From Duganella sp. BJB480 (GTDB lineage: Bacteria; Pseudomonadota; Gammaproteobacteria; Burkholderiales; Burkholderiaceae_D): a stretch of DNA of 64,000 nucleotides. Positions 9,501 to 17,567 of this stretch are shown here, piece by piece. The notes under the pieces are model-generated. The model saw only the letters and a program-made list of their open reading frames with translations. It was not told the DNA's origin and searched no databases. Both the position numbers and the translations under genes were made by a program. The DNA lies in contig QVIN01000001.1 of NCBI GenBank assembly GCA_003416985.1, forward strand, positions 1,052,601 to 1,116,600. The letters are read 5' to 3'. Positions within the stretch are counted from its first letter, which is position 1. Each line of letters opens with the position of its first letter.

Positions 9501-9523
9501 AGGCTGAAACCGGGCGCCCAAGT

Positions 9524-9551
9524 AAAAACGCCCGGCTTGCGGCCGGGCGTT
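9524..9551 (-). terminator. intrinsic terminator of the pal-like gene
   Basis: A perfect 10-bp stem (AACGCCCGGC at 9527-9536 with GCCGGGCGTT at 9542-9551) with a 5-base loop. It is followed on the minus strand by TTTTTA. It sits 11 bases beyond the pal-like stop codon. Confidence 0.8.
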
Positions 9552-9562
9552 GGAGGGGATGC

Positions 9563-10090
9563 TTACTTGCTTGGGTAGACGATGTCTGCGCGGCGGTTCT
9601 GGGCGCGGGTGGCGTCGTCCTTGCCGGAGGCTTTTTCTTTACCGTAGCTGATGGCTTCCATCTGGCCGTCTTTCGCGCCTTGTACTTTCAGGGCGGTGAT
9701 CACGGCTTGCGCGCGGCGCTGGCCCAGGGCCAGGTTGTATTCCGCGCCGCCGCGTTCGTCGGTGTTGCCTTCGACTTTGACCGACACGTTAGGGTTCGAC
9801 GACAGGAACTTGCCGTGGTCGGCGACCAGGGCGTTGAACTCAGGCTTGACGTTGTACTTGTCGAAGTCGAAGAACACGCTGCGGTTCTTGTAGATCGAGC
9901 TGTTCGGGTCCAGGTAGGCTGGCAGCGACACGGCGACTGGAGCGGCCACTGGAGCTGGTGCTGGTGCGGCCGGTGCGGCTTTGACTGGCTCTGGTGCCGG
10001 TGCTGGAGCGACGACTGGTGCTGGGGTGCTGCAAGCGCTCAGAACAGCCAGTGCGCAGGATGCCAGCAGGATTTTTTGTTGTGCTTTCAT
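9563..10090 (-). CDS. OmpA-family peptidoglycan-associated lipoprotein (Pal-like)
   Basis: A 175-residue lipoprotein. The signal peptide ends in the lipobox LSAC with Cys20. A Pro/Ala-rich linker (about 22-55) follows, then an OmpA-like peptidoglycan-binding domain (FFDFDKYNVKPEF, GNTDERGGAEYNLALGQRRA, and the late NRRADIVY). It should anchor the outer membrane to peptidoglycan. The tol genes that usually accompany pal are absent, so it may be a paralogue and not the Tol-system Pal. Pro and Gly codons such as CCA and GGT are common, as in other highly expressed genes here. The ATG at 10090 has GGGAG upstream. Confidence 0.9.
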   Translation of the reverse strand: MKAQQKILLASCALAVLSACSTPAPVVAPAPAPEPVKAAPAAPAPAPVAAPVAVSLPAYLDPNSSIYKNRSVFFDFDKYNVKPEFNALVADHGKFLSSNPNVSVKVEGNTDERGGAEYNLALGQRRAQAVITALKVQGAKDGQMEAISYGKEKASGKDDATRAQNRRADIVYPSK

Positions 10091-10164
10091 GGAATACTCC
10101 CGAAATAGTTCAATTGTTTTGGACTTGCATGGGGTGTGAGGCTTGGACACCAGCCGCGACCGAC

Positions 10165-10170
10165 ATTATA
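10165..10170 (-). promoter_or_regulatory. -10 element of the pal-like gene
   Basis: A perfect TATAAT on the minus strand, 75 bases before the pal-like ATG. The -35 region is not convincing, so only the -10 is marked. Confidence 0.4.
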
Positions 10171-10204
10171 TAAGGGTTTCCCTCAGAAGTATTGGCTTGC
10201 TGCA

Positions 10205-12379
10205 TTATTTTTTTATCCAAGGCGAAAAAGGGGCCAGATCCTTGCCCGCTTCCACGTACCAGGCGCGGCGCGTGATGTCGAACTGGGCGCCCAGGGCCTT
10301 GACCTGGTCCTTCTCCTGATAGGTGGCGGTCAGGTATTGGCGCGCGGCCGGGGGGGCCAACGGCGCGGCCGGCCTGGCCTGGTTGCGGGCGATGGCGGCC
10401 TCGGCCGCCGCCGCCGATTTCGGCAGCCGCATCTGCGCGATGAAGCCGCTGCGCAGCGCGGCGTCGGCCGGCGAGAGCAGCGTCAGGCGCGCGCGGGCGC
10501 GGGTGGCGCCGACGTAGAACAGGTTTTCCTCCTCGGCCTTCGGTTGCGTCGGGTTCGGGAATTCGTCGGCCTGCAGGAAGGGCAGGATCACGTGCTCGAA
10601 CTCCTTGCCCTTGGCGTTGGCCACGCATTCGATCAGCACCGCCTTGCGGTCGCGCTTGCGGCGCACGAAGGCTTCGCGCGCGTTGAGCGCGGCCCAGAAC
10701 TCGGCCAGCGTGTGGCCGGAGGCGGCCGCCGCGTCGAGCAGGCCGGCCACCGATTTGTTGACCACGCCCGCCTCGTACGGCCGCACGAAGATGCGGCGCG
10801 CGGTCGCCACCAGCTTGACGCGCTCGCACATCTCGGTCAGCACGGCAGCCGCTGGCGTGGCCGGATCGACCTCCGACAGCCAGGCGATGGTCGCGATCAC
10901 GGCCTGCTTGGTGGCCAGGCTGGCGACGTCGCGGTAGTTCGGCTCGTCGCCGTCGCGCTGCTCGTCGTCGATGTGGAACAGTTCTCCCAGCAGCGCTGGG
11001 TCCTTGATGATCTGGGCCTTGAAGTTGTCCATGCGCCGCGCCGGGAAGCGCATCTCGCTGAAGGCCACCATGGCGTCGACGATGGCGGTACGCACCTGCT
11101 CCGATTTGACGGCGCTGAAATCCTTCAGCGCGATCGCCAGCAGGCCGCGCAGGAACAGGATCTCGTCGCGCTGCAGGTAGCCGGCCATGGCGGGCGTGCG
11201 GTAGTCGATGTCGGCCTCGATCAGTGCGTTCTCGATCGCCATCGACTGGTGGCGGTCGCGTATCAGGATGGCGCAGCCGTCGAGCGCGTGGCCGTCGGCC
11301 TTCCATTGCCGGATCGCGGCCACGGCCTGCTGCGCGCAGGCGGCGGCGTTGTCGTAGTGGGCGTGGCGGATCTCGGTGTGCAGCGGCAGGCTCGATTCGA
11401 CCGGCTTCTGCTTGAACTCCGCCATCGCGTAGGCCAGGTGCGGGCCGTGGCGGTAGGTGTAGGTCAGCGGATAGCGCACCAGCTTGGGGTAGTTCTGGCC
11501 GAAGCGGCGGTTCAGGTATTCCTCGCTGGCGCCCAGCTTGGCGTGGATCACCTGGTCCTTGTCGCCGGCGCCGACGAAGAAGCACTGCGGCCTGGCGATC
11601 AGCGCGTCGAGGATCCGGAAGGCCGCCTCGTTCAGGTCGTGCAGCTCGTCGCACAGCACCAGCCGGTAGTCGGGGAAGTGCTCGGCCAGGCGCGCGCCCG
11701 CCTGCAGGTTGCAGGCCAGGTCGTAGGTGGCGTCGAACGGGCCGCGGAACACCGCGCCGGCGCCGCCGTCGAGGCGCAGGGTTTCGTATTCCACCGTGGT
11801 CAGGTAGTCGGTCAGCGGCACGCCCATTTGCTCGGCGATGTCCTCAAGGCCCATGTATTCGACGTCGGCGGACAGCGCCATGGTCGCCTTCAGTTGCAGC
11901 TGCACGTCGAGGAACTGGGCCAGCGCGATGCTGTGGGTTTGCGGATCGAGGCCGTCCAGGCGGCCGGCGTAGCGCTCGGCCACGCGGTCGATCGCGGCCA
12001 GCGCGTAGTCCTTCAGCTGGCGCGCCTCGGCGCATTGCCGCAGGCCGTCGCCGTCGATGCTGTCGAGCTGGAACGCGGCGAAGTCCTCGAAGGTCAGCAC
12101 GGCGACGCGGCTGGCCAGCGCGTGCGGCACGCCGACGTCGAGCAGGCGCTGGCGCATGACGTCGCGCGCTTCCGGCGTGAAGGTCAGCACCAGGATCTGT
12201 TCCGGCGCCAGCTTGCGCGCCAGCGCCTCGCCGATGCGCAGCGCCAGCGTGGTGGTCTTGGCTGCGCCGGCGTTGGCGTCCACCAGCACCACCTTGTGCT
12301 GCGCCAGCTGGATGGCGGTCTGCTCGGGTGTGGGGATCAGGCCTTGCGGAGTGAAGCGGGGAGGGTTGGCATCGTTCAT
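10205..12379 (-). CDS. UvrD/Rep-type superfamily 1 helicase with C-terminal DUF5710 module
   Basis: A 724-residue DNA helicase. Walker A lies in DANAGAAKTTTLALRIG (Lys41), motif Ia at VLTFTPEARDVM, and the motif II region at LVLCDELHDLNE with GAGDKDQ (motif III) after it. Late motifs GKEFEHVILPFL and NLFYVGATRARARLTLL match UvrD motifs V and VI. After a linker, residues about 680-724 (YLTATYQEKDQVKALGAQFD and a Trp-Tyr patch) look like DUF5710, a small domain usually fused to relaxases, primases or phage proteins. UvrD itself lacks it. A role in DNA repair or plasmid-type DNA processing is inferred. It starts 3 bases downstream of the LacI-family gene and is probably cotranscribed with it. 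Confidence 0.92.
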   Translation of the reverse strand: MNDANPPRFTPQGLIPTPEQTAIQLAQHKVVLVDANAGAAKTTTLALRIGEALARKLAPEQILVLTFTPEARDVMRQRLLDVGVPHALASRVAVLTFEDFAAFQLDSIDGDGLRQCAEARQLKDYALAAIDRVAERYAGRLDGLDPQTHSIALAQFLDVQLQLKATMALSADVEYMGLEDIAEQMGVPLTDYLTTVEYETLRLDGGAGAVFRGPFDATYDLACNLQAGARLAEHFPDYRLVLCDELHDLNEAAFRILDALIARPQCFFVGAGDKDQVIHAKLGASEEYLNRRFGQNYPKLVRYPLTYTYRHGPHLAYAMAEFKQKPVESSLPLHTEIRHAHYDNAAACAQQAVAAIRQWKADGHALDGCAILIRDRHQSMAIENALIEADIDYRTPAMAGYLQRDEILFLRGLLAIALKDFSAVKSEQVRTAIVDAMVAFSEMRFPARRMDNFKAQIIKDPALLGELFHIDDEQRDGDEPNYRDVASLATKQAVIATIAWLSEVDPATPAAAVLTEMCERVKLVATARRIFVRPYEAGVVNKSVAGLLDAAAASGHTLAEFWAALNAREAFVRRKRDRKAVLIECVANAKGKEFEHVILPFLQADEFPNPTQPKAEEENLFYVGATRARARLTLLSPADAALRSGFIAQMRLPKSAAAAEAAIARNQARPAAPLAPPAARQYLTATYQEKDQVKALGAQFDITRRAWYVEAGKDLAPFSPWIKK

Positions 12380-12382
12380 CCG

Positions 12383-13516
12383 CTACATTATAGCGACCGG
12401 CGCGCGGGTGCCGGTGACGGATGCCGCCGTTGTCGCCGTGGCGGTCGGCTTCGGGTGCAGGCGCGCGGTGGCGCCTTCGATGAACTGGGCGCTGAACAGG
12501 CGCCGTTCCACCAGCGTTTCGCGGCTGTCGATGACGGCGCACAGCAGGTTGGCGGCGGCGGCGGCCATCTTGGGCATGGGCTGGCGCAGCGTGGTCAGGT
12601 TGTAGCTCAGCCAGTTGGATGGCTCGACCGCGTCGAAGCCGGCCACCGACAATTGGCCCGGCACGTCGATGCCCAGTTCATGGCGGGCGCAATCGAGGCA
12701 GCCGATGGCCATCACGTCGCTGCCGCACAGGATGACGTCCGGCACGCCGCCCATTTTCTCGATCAGCGCCTTCAGGCCGGAGGCGCCGCTGTCGTAGTCG
12801 TACTCGCCCGGCACGATCACCGGCGGCGGCAGGCCCAGTTCGGCCAGTCGTTCGCAGGCGCCGCGTCGCCGTTCGCCGGCCACGGTGGTGTCGGTGGTGC
12901 CGCCGATGATGCCGAAGCGGCGGTGGCCGGCGGCGGCCAGGCGCGAGACCAGCGTGCGGCCGGCCTCCAGATGGTCGCAGGTGACGGTGTTGACCGACTG
13001 GTTGCGCAGCGTGCGGTTGAACAGCACCAGCGGCATGCCGCGCCGCTCGAATTCGGCCACGTGGTCGTCGGACAGGCGGGCGGCCACGATCGCGCCGTCG
13101 ACCTGGAATTGCCAGACGTCGTTGAGCACGCGGTCGACATCGGCCTCGCGCGCCAGCGGGAACAGCAGCACGCGCTTGCCCAGCGCGCTCAGTTGCTCGC
13201 TCAGCTCGGCCAGCAGTTCCGGGTAGTAGAGGTTGGACTTGTTGGTGATCAGCACCGCGACCATGTTGGAGCGGCGCGTGATCAGGCTGCGGGCGGCGGC
13301 GTTGGGAATGTAGTCCAGCAGCGCGGCGGCCTTCATCACCCGCGCGTGGGTGGACTTGGACACGCTGGCGCCGGGCTTGAAGCAGCGCGACACGGCCGAT
13401 TGCGACACCCCGGCCACGATGGCCACGTCGTACGAGGTGACGCGGCGGGCTTCACGGGCGATACTGGCTTTGTGTTCGGTCGCGCAGACTTGGATGGTCG
13501 GCTTGGATTTGGTCAT
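12383..13516 (-). CDS. LacI-family transcriptional regulator
   Basis: A 377-residue repressor-type protein. The N-terminal LacI helix-turn-helix is at about residues 26-46 (VTSYDVAIVAGVSQSAVSRC). The periplasmic-binding-like sensor domain follows (VAVLITNKSNLYYPELL, DGAIVAARLSDD, GIIGGTTDTTVAGERRRG, DVILCGSDVMAIGCLD). The effector is unknown and no sugar-use operon is adjacent. Only the helicase lies downstream, three bases away. The ATG at 13516 is preferred to one at 13612, which would add a non-conserved hydrophobic leader before the HTH. Confidence 0.9.
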   Translation of the reverse strand: MTKSKPTIQVCATEHKASIAREARRVTSYDVAIVAGVSQSAVSRCFKPGASVSKSTHARVMKAAALLDYIPNAAARSLITRRSNMVAVLITNKSNLYYPELLAELSEQLSALGKRVLLFPLAREADVDRVLNDVWQFQVDGAIVAARLSDDHVAEFERRGMPLVLFNRTLRNQSVNTVTCDHLEAGRTLVSRLAAAGHRRFGIIGGTTDTTVAGERRRGACERLAELGLPPPVIVPGEYDYDSGASGLKALIEKMGGVPDVILCGSDVMAIGCLDCARHELGIDVPGQLSVAGFDAVEPSNWLSYNLTTLRQPMPKMAAAAANLLCAVIDSRETLVERRLFSAQFIEGATARLHPKPTATATTAASVTGTRAPVAIM

Positions 13517-13707
13517 CGTCTCTGGCCTGCAGGCTGCGGCTTGCTTATTTATTAGTGAAACCAGCATAATCAAAATCTTACTCGATGGCAATAATAATCG
13601 TTTTTCTTTCAAGAAATATTCAGCCAGGTGTGGCCTCCCTGCAATTTTTCCTGAGGGCGCGGGATTTCTGCTAAAATAACGCCCCTTTATTCACGTGAAG
13701 GGTCGAC

Positions 13708-14958
13708 ATGGCCAATGCTTGCGGCGTCGATTTTGGCACGTCAAATTCCACGGTGGGCTGGGTGCGTCCCGGACATCCGGTGATGTTGGAACTGGAAGAC
13801 GGCAAGGCCACCTTGCCGTCGGTGGTTTTCTTCAACGCCGAGGACGAAGAGGTCACCTTCGGACGTGCGGCGCTGGCCGAATATCTGGCCGGCTACGAGG
13901 GGCGTTTGATGCGCTCCATGAAAAGTTTGCTCGGCACCAGCCTGATCGACGGCCAGACCGAGGTGGGCGGCCGCGCGCTGCCGTTCCGTACCTTGCTGTC
14001 GCAGTTCATCGGCGAGGTGAAGCGCCGCGCCGAGCAGTCGGCCGGGCGCCAGTTCACGTCGGCCGTGTTCGGCCGTCCGGTGCACTTCATCGACGACAGC
14101 CGGGAAAACGACCAGTTGGCCGAGGACACGCTGGCCGAGGTGGCCCGTTCCGTCGGCTTCAAGGACATCGCCTTCCAGTTCGAGCCGATCGCGGCCGCGT
14201 TCGACTACGAGTCGCAGATCAGCCGCGAGGAGCTGGTGCTGATCGCCGACATCGGCGGCGGCACCTCGGACTTTTCGCTGGTGCGCCTGTCGCCCGAGCG
14301 CGCCAAGAAGACCGAACGGCGCGACGACATCCTGGCCAACGGCGGCGTGCACATCGGCGGCACCGACTTCGATAAATACCTGAGCCTGTCGTCCGTGATG
14401 CCGCTGCTGGGCTATGGCAGCCGGCTGCGCAACAACAGCGAGGTGCCGTCCAGCTACTTCTTCAACCTGGCGACCTGGCACACCATCAACCAGGCCTACA
14501 CCAAGAAGATGTGGACCCAGCTGTCCGACCTGCTGCGCGATTCGGCCGAGCAGGAAAAGCTGGGCCGCCTGCAGAAGCTGATCGACCAGCGCGCCGGCCA
14601 CTGGCTGGCGATGAAGTCGGAAGAGGGCAAGATCGCGCTGTCCGACGCGCCGAAAGTCACGCTGGAGCTGGACCGGCTGTCGCCGGCCGTGACGCTGGAG
14701 CTGTGCCGCGCGCAGTTCGACGACGCCATCGGCCATCTGGTCGGCTCGGTCGAGAGCACGGTGCTGAGTCTGCTGCGCGACGCCGGCGTGGCGCCGGCCG
14801 ACGTGGACACGGTATTCTTCACCGGTGGTTCGAGCGGCGTGCGGATGCTGCGCGAGCGCATCGGCGCGCTGGTGCCGTCGGCCCGCAAGGTCGAGGGCGA
14901 CCTGTTCGGCAGCATCGGCGCCGGTTTGGCGCTGGACGCCGTGCGCAAGTTCGGCTAA
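13708..14958 (+). CDS. yegD: Hsp70-family protein, YegD type
   Basis: A 416-residue actin-like ATPase related to Hsp70 but lacking a full substrate-binding domain. The phosphate-1 loop is GVDFGTSNST (residues 6-15). The phosphate-2 loop is LIADIGGGTSDFSL, and the adenosine motif is FFTGGSSGVRMLRE near the C-terminus. E. coli YegD is slightly longer, and its client is unknown. It is followed after 16 bases by the exonuclease gene and may share its transcript. The TAAAAT about 35 bases before the ATG may be its -10. Confidence 0.92.
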   Translation: MANACGVDFGTSNSTVGWVRPGHPVMLELEDGKATLPSVVFFNAEDEEVTFGRAALAEYLAGYEGRLMRSMKSLLGTSLIDGQTEVGGRALPFRTLLSQFIGEVKRRAEQSAGRQFTSAVFGRPVHFIDDSRENDQLAEDTLAEVARSVGFKDIAFQFEPIAAAFDYESQISREELVLIADIGGGTSDFSLVRLSPERAKKTERRDDILANGGVHIGGTDFDKYLSLSSVMPLLGYGSRLRNNSEVPSSYFFNLATWHTINQAYTKKMWTQLSDLLRDSAEQEKLGRLQKLIDQRAGHWLAMKSEEGKIALSDAPKVTLELDRLSPAVTLELCRAQFDDAIGHLVGSVESTVLSLLRDAGVAPADVDTVFFTGGSSGVRMLRERIGALVPSARKVEGDLFGSIGAGLALDAVRKFG

Positions 14959-14974
14959 TCAAAAAGGGACCACC

Positions 14975-15595
14975 ATGCTCGACCAACCCATCGTCATGCT
15001 CGACTTCGAGACCACCGGCCTGTCGCCCGACATGGGCGACCGCATCACCGAGGTGGCGGCGTTGCGCATCGTCGGCGGCAAGGTGGTCGACCGCTATGTG
15101 TCGCTGATTAACTGCAATGTGCGGATTCCGTCCTTCATCACCGGCCTGACCGGCATCACGCAGGCCATGGTCGATGGCGCGCCGCCGGTGTCGCGGGTGG
15201 TGCCGGAGCTGCTCGATTTCATCGGCGGCGATGCGCTGTCGGCCCACAACGCCAGCTTCGACGACAAGTTCCTGCGCGCCGAGGCGGCCCGGCTGGGCCT
15301 GACGCCCGGCTACCAGGCGCTGGTGTGTTCGCTGAAGCTGTCGCGCCGCGTGTTCCCGAAGCTGCCGAGCTACAAGCTGGGCACTCTGTCGGACCAGCTG
15401 GGCATCCGCTTCAAGAGCGCGGCCCACCGGGCCGAGTCCGATGCGGAGGTGGCGGCCGAGGTGCTGATCCATATCGGCAAGCACATCGGCTCGACCTACG
15501 GCCTGGCCGGCGTCGACACCTCGCTGCTGGTGGCGATCAACAAGCTGGCGGCCGCCAAAGTTCACGCCTTCCTCGAAAAACAAAAAGTGCGCTAA
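14975..15595 (+). CDS. DEDDh 3'-5' exonuclease (DnaQ-like)
   Basis: A 206-residue exonuclease of the DNA polymerase III epsilon type. Exo I is LDFETTGLSP (Asp10, Glu12), Exo II is SAHNASFDDKFL, and Exo III is the DEDDh form HRAESDAE, so all catalytic residues are present. It lacks the polymerase-binding tail of true DnaQ, so it is more likely an accessory repair or RNA-trimming exonuclease. The ATG at 14975 follows AAAAGGGAC; the open frame extends further upstream but runs inside yegD. Confidence 0.92.
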   Translation: MLDQPIVMLDFETTGLSPDMGDRITEVAALRIVGGKVVDRYVSLINCNVRIPSFITGLTGITQAMVDGAPPVSRVVPELLDFIGGDALSAHNASFDDKFLRAEAARLGLTPGYQALVCSLKLSRRVFPKLPSYKLGTLSDQLGIRFKSAAHRAESDAEVAAEVLIHIGKHIGSTYGLAGVDTSLLVAINKLAAAKVHAFLEKQKVR

Positions 15596-15650
15596 AACTC
15601 CGTGGCTCGCATTACAATACCGGCACTGATGTATCGATAGTTGGTATTTT

Positions 15651-15998
15651 GTGAACATACGCCGCAACTTCCTTTATGTGCTGCTGTCGCTTCTGCTGGT
15701 GTTCTCCCAGCAGATGGGGTACTCGCACGCGCTGTCGCACGCTTCGGCCGCGACCGGCGTGGTGCAGGTCGCCGCGCAGCAGGATGAGGATGCCAGCAGG
15801 ATCACCAAGCTGGGGCTCGATCACAATTGCGCGCAGTGCCTGGCGTTCGCCCAGATCGCCTCCGCCGCCGATACCCATTTCTATTCCTTCCCGCTGGCCG
15901 CCGATACGTCGGTGGCCGTGGTCCACGCGCCGGCGCCGCTCGACTGCCAGCGCACCGTCTGCGGCTTCCGATCGCGAGCGCCGCCCGTCCTGTCCTGA
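15651..15998 (+). CDS. DUF2946-like small exported protein of the metal-uptake cluster
   Basis: A 115-residue protein with a GTG start. The N-terminus FLYVLLSLLLVFSQQMGYSHA is a likely signal peptide or anchor. A Leu-Asp-His-Asn-Cys-x-x-Cys motif (DHNCAQCLAF, about residues 57-66) recalls the D-H...C-x-x-C pattern of DUF2946. A conserved Cys also occurs near the end (LDCQRTVC). It stands just upstream of the porin, ZnuA-like and permease genes, in the same direction. A periplasmic metal-binding role is inferred from this context only. Confidence 0.6.
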   Translation: MNIRRNFLYVLLSLLLVFSQQMGYSHALSHASAATGVVQVAAQQDEDASRITKLGLDHNCAQCLAFAQIASAADTHFYSFPLAADTSVAVVHAPAPLDCQRTVCGFRSRAPPVLS

Positions 15999-16073
15999 TC
16001 GCACACCCTTGGTCCGTCGCCACTGCCGCTTGAGCAGGGGCGCGGTCTATCGTAGCCATCCACAGGAAATCAC

Positions 16074-17558
16074 ATGTTGAAACACAGCGTACTCGCGGCC
16101 GCACTGAGCGCCGCCGTGGCGGCCCCGCAGGCCTATGCCGCAGATAAAAAAGAACAGAAGGAACTGGCGGCCATCCGCGCCGAGATCCGCGAAATGAAGG
16201 CGGCCTACGAGGCGCGCCTGCAAGCCATGGAACAGCGCCTGCAGCAGGCGCAATCGGACAGCGCCGCCGCCAAGGCGCAGCTGGCCACGATCAATGCGGG
16301 CGCGCCATCCGCCGCGCCGGCTGCTTCCGCAACAGCAGGCGCTGGCACCTCGGCCGCCGCGCCTGCCGTGGCGGCCTACGTCGAGTCGCCTGCCGCGCCG
16401 CCGTCCGCGAGCGGCGCCAACCCGGCCAGCAACCTGTTCAATCCCAACATCTCGATGATCCTGGGCGGCACGCTGCAGAACCTGAAGCAGGATCCGTCCC
16501 AGTACCGCCTGCAAGGCTTCGCGCCGAGCGGCGGCGAGGTCGGCCCCGGCAAGCGAGGCTTCAGCCTGGGCGAATCCGAGCTGACCATGGCGGCCAACAT
16601 CGATCCGCAATTCGCCGGCCAGCTGACGTTCTCGCTGAGCGGCGAGAACGAGGTCAGCGTTGAAGAAGCGTTCATCCAGACACGCGCGATGGAGAACGGC
16701 CTGAACATCAAGGCCGGCCGCTTCCTGTCGGCCATCGGCTACCTGAACGGCCAGCACGCCCACACCTGGGACTTCGTCGACGCGCCGCTGGCGTACCAGG
16801 CCTTCCTCGGCGGCCAGTACAAGCCGGACGGCCTGCAGGCCAAGTGGCTGGCGCCGCTCGACCAGTTCCTGGAGATCGGCGCGGAGGCCGGCAGCGGCGC
16901 GGCCTTCCCCGGCAACGACCGCAACAAGAACGGCGCCGGCGCCGTCAGCGTGTTCGCCCACATCGGCGACGATATCGGCGCATCGTCCAGCTACCGCGCG
17001 GGCCTGTCCTACCTGCACACCGCCGCCGAGAAGCGCGCCTACGAGGACGAGGGCCTGACCAACAACTTCAGCGGCAAGTCCAACACCTGGATCGCCGACG
17101 CCATCTACAAATGGGCGCCGAACGGCAACCCGACCAACACCAACTTCAAGCTGCAGGGCGAGTACTTCCGCCGCAAGGAAAGCGGCACGCTGAACTACGC
17201 GGTCGACACCGACGCGGCGGCCAGCGGCGATTATCGCAGCGTGCAGTCGGGCTGGTACCTGCAAGGGGTCTACCAGTTCATGCCGACCTGGCGCGCGGGC
17301 CTGCGCTACGACCGGCTGTCGTCCGGCTCGCCGCGCATCGGCCTGATCGACGGCGGTGCGCTGGCCTGGGCCAACCTGCCGATACTGCAAGCCTACGATC
17401 CCAAGCGCACCAGCTTCATGGTGGACTACAGCCCGTCCGAATTCTCGCGCCTGCGCCTGCAATTGGCGCGCGACCAGTCCCGTCCCGGCGTGACCGACAA
17501 CCAGATTTTCCTTCAATACATCATGAGCCTGGGCACGCACGCGGCCCACTCGTTCTAA
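16074..17558 (+). CDS. outer-membrane porin-like protein with N-terminal coiled coil
   Basis: The protein has 494 residues. A signal peptide (to about AYAADKK) is followed by a charged heptad-like coiled coil (ELAAIRAEIREMKAAYEARL) and an Ala/Pro-rich linker. A beta-barrel-like region runs from NPNISMILGGTLQN to a terminal Phe (HAAHSF), as required for barrel insertion. This layout resembles trimeric porins that tether to peptidoglycan. It precedes the ZnuA-like gene by 9 bases, so it probably supplies zinc or a similar metal across the outer membrane; the substrate is inferred. It contains no TonB plug domain. Confidence 0.85.
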   Translation: MLKHSVLAAALSAAVAAPQAYAADKKEQKELAAIRAEIREMKAAYEARLQAMEQRLQQAQSDSAAAKAQLATINAGAPSAAPAASATAGAGTSAAAPAVAAYVESPAAPPSASGANPASNLFNPNISMILGGTLQNLKQDPSQYRLQGFAPSGGEVGPGKRGFSLGESELTMAANIDPQFAGQLTFSLSGENEVSVEEAFIQTRAMENGLNIKAGRFLSAIGYLNGQHAHTWDFVDAPLAYQAFLGGQYKPDGLQAKWLAPLDQFLEIGAEAGSGAAFPGNDRNKNGAGAVSVFAHIGDDIGASSSYRAGLSYLHTAAEKRAYEDEGLTNNFSGKSNTWIADAIYKWAPNGNPTNTNFKLQGEYFRRKESGTLNYAVDTDAAASGDYRSVQSGWYLQGVYQFMPTWRAGLRYDRLSSGSPRIGLIDGGALAWANLPILQAYDPKRTSFMVDYSPSEFSRLRLQLARDQSRPGVTDNQIFLQYIMSLGTHAAHSF

Positions 17559-17567
17559 GGAGCAGGC

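Noticed and set aside
10136-13555. 1139-codon plus-strand frame opposite the helicase and LacI genes
   Set aside because: High-GC antisense shadow; both opposing genes carry full family motifs.
15616-15648. AATACC/GGTATT inverted repeat before the DUF2946-like gene of the metal cluster, considered as a Zur box
   Set aside because: The 21-base spacing does not fit Zur sites and the arms are short; kept only as a place to look.
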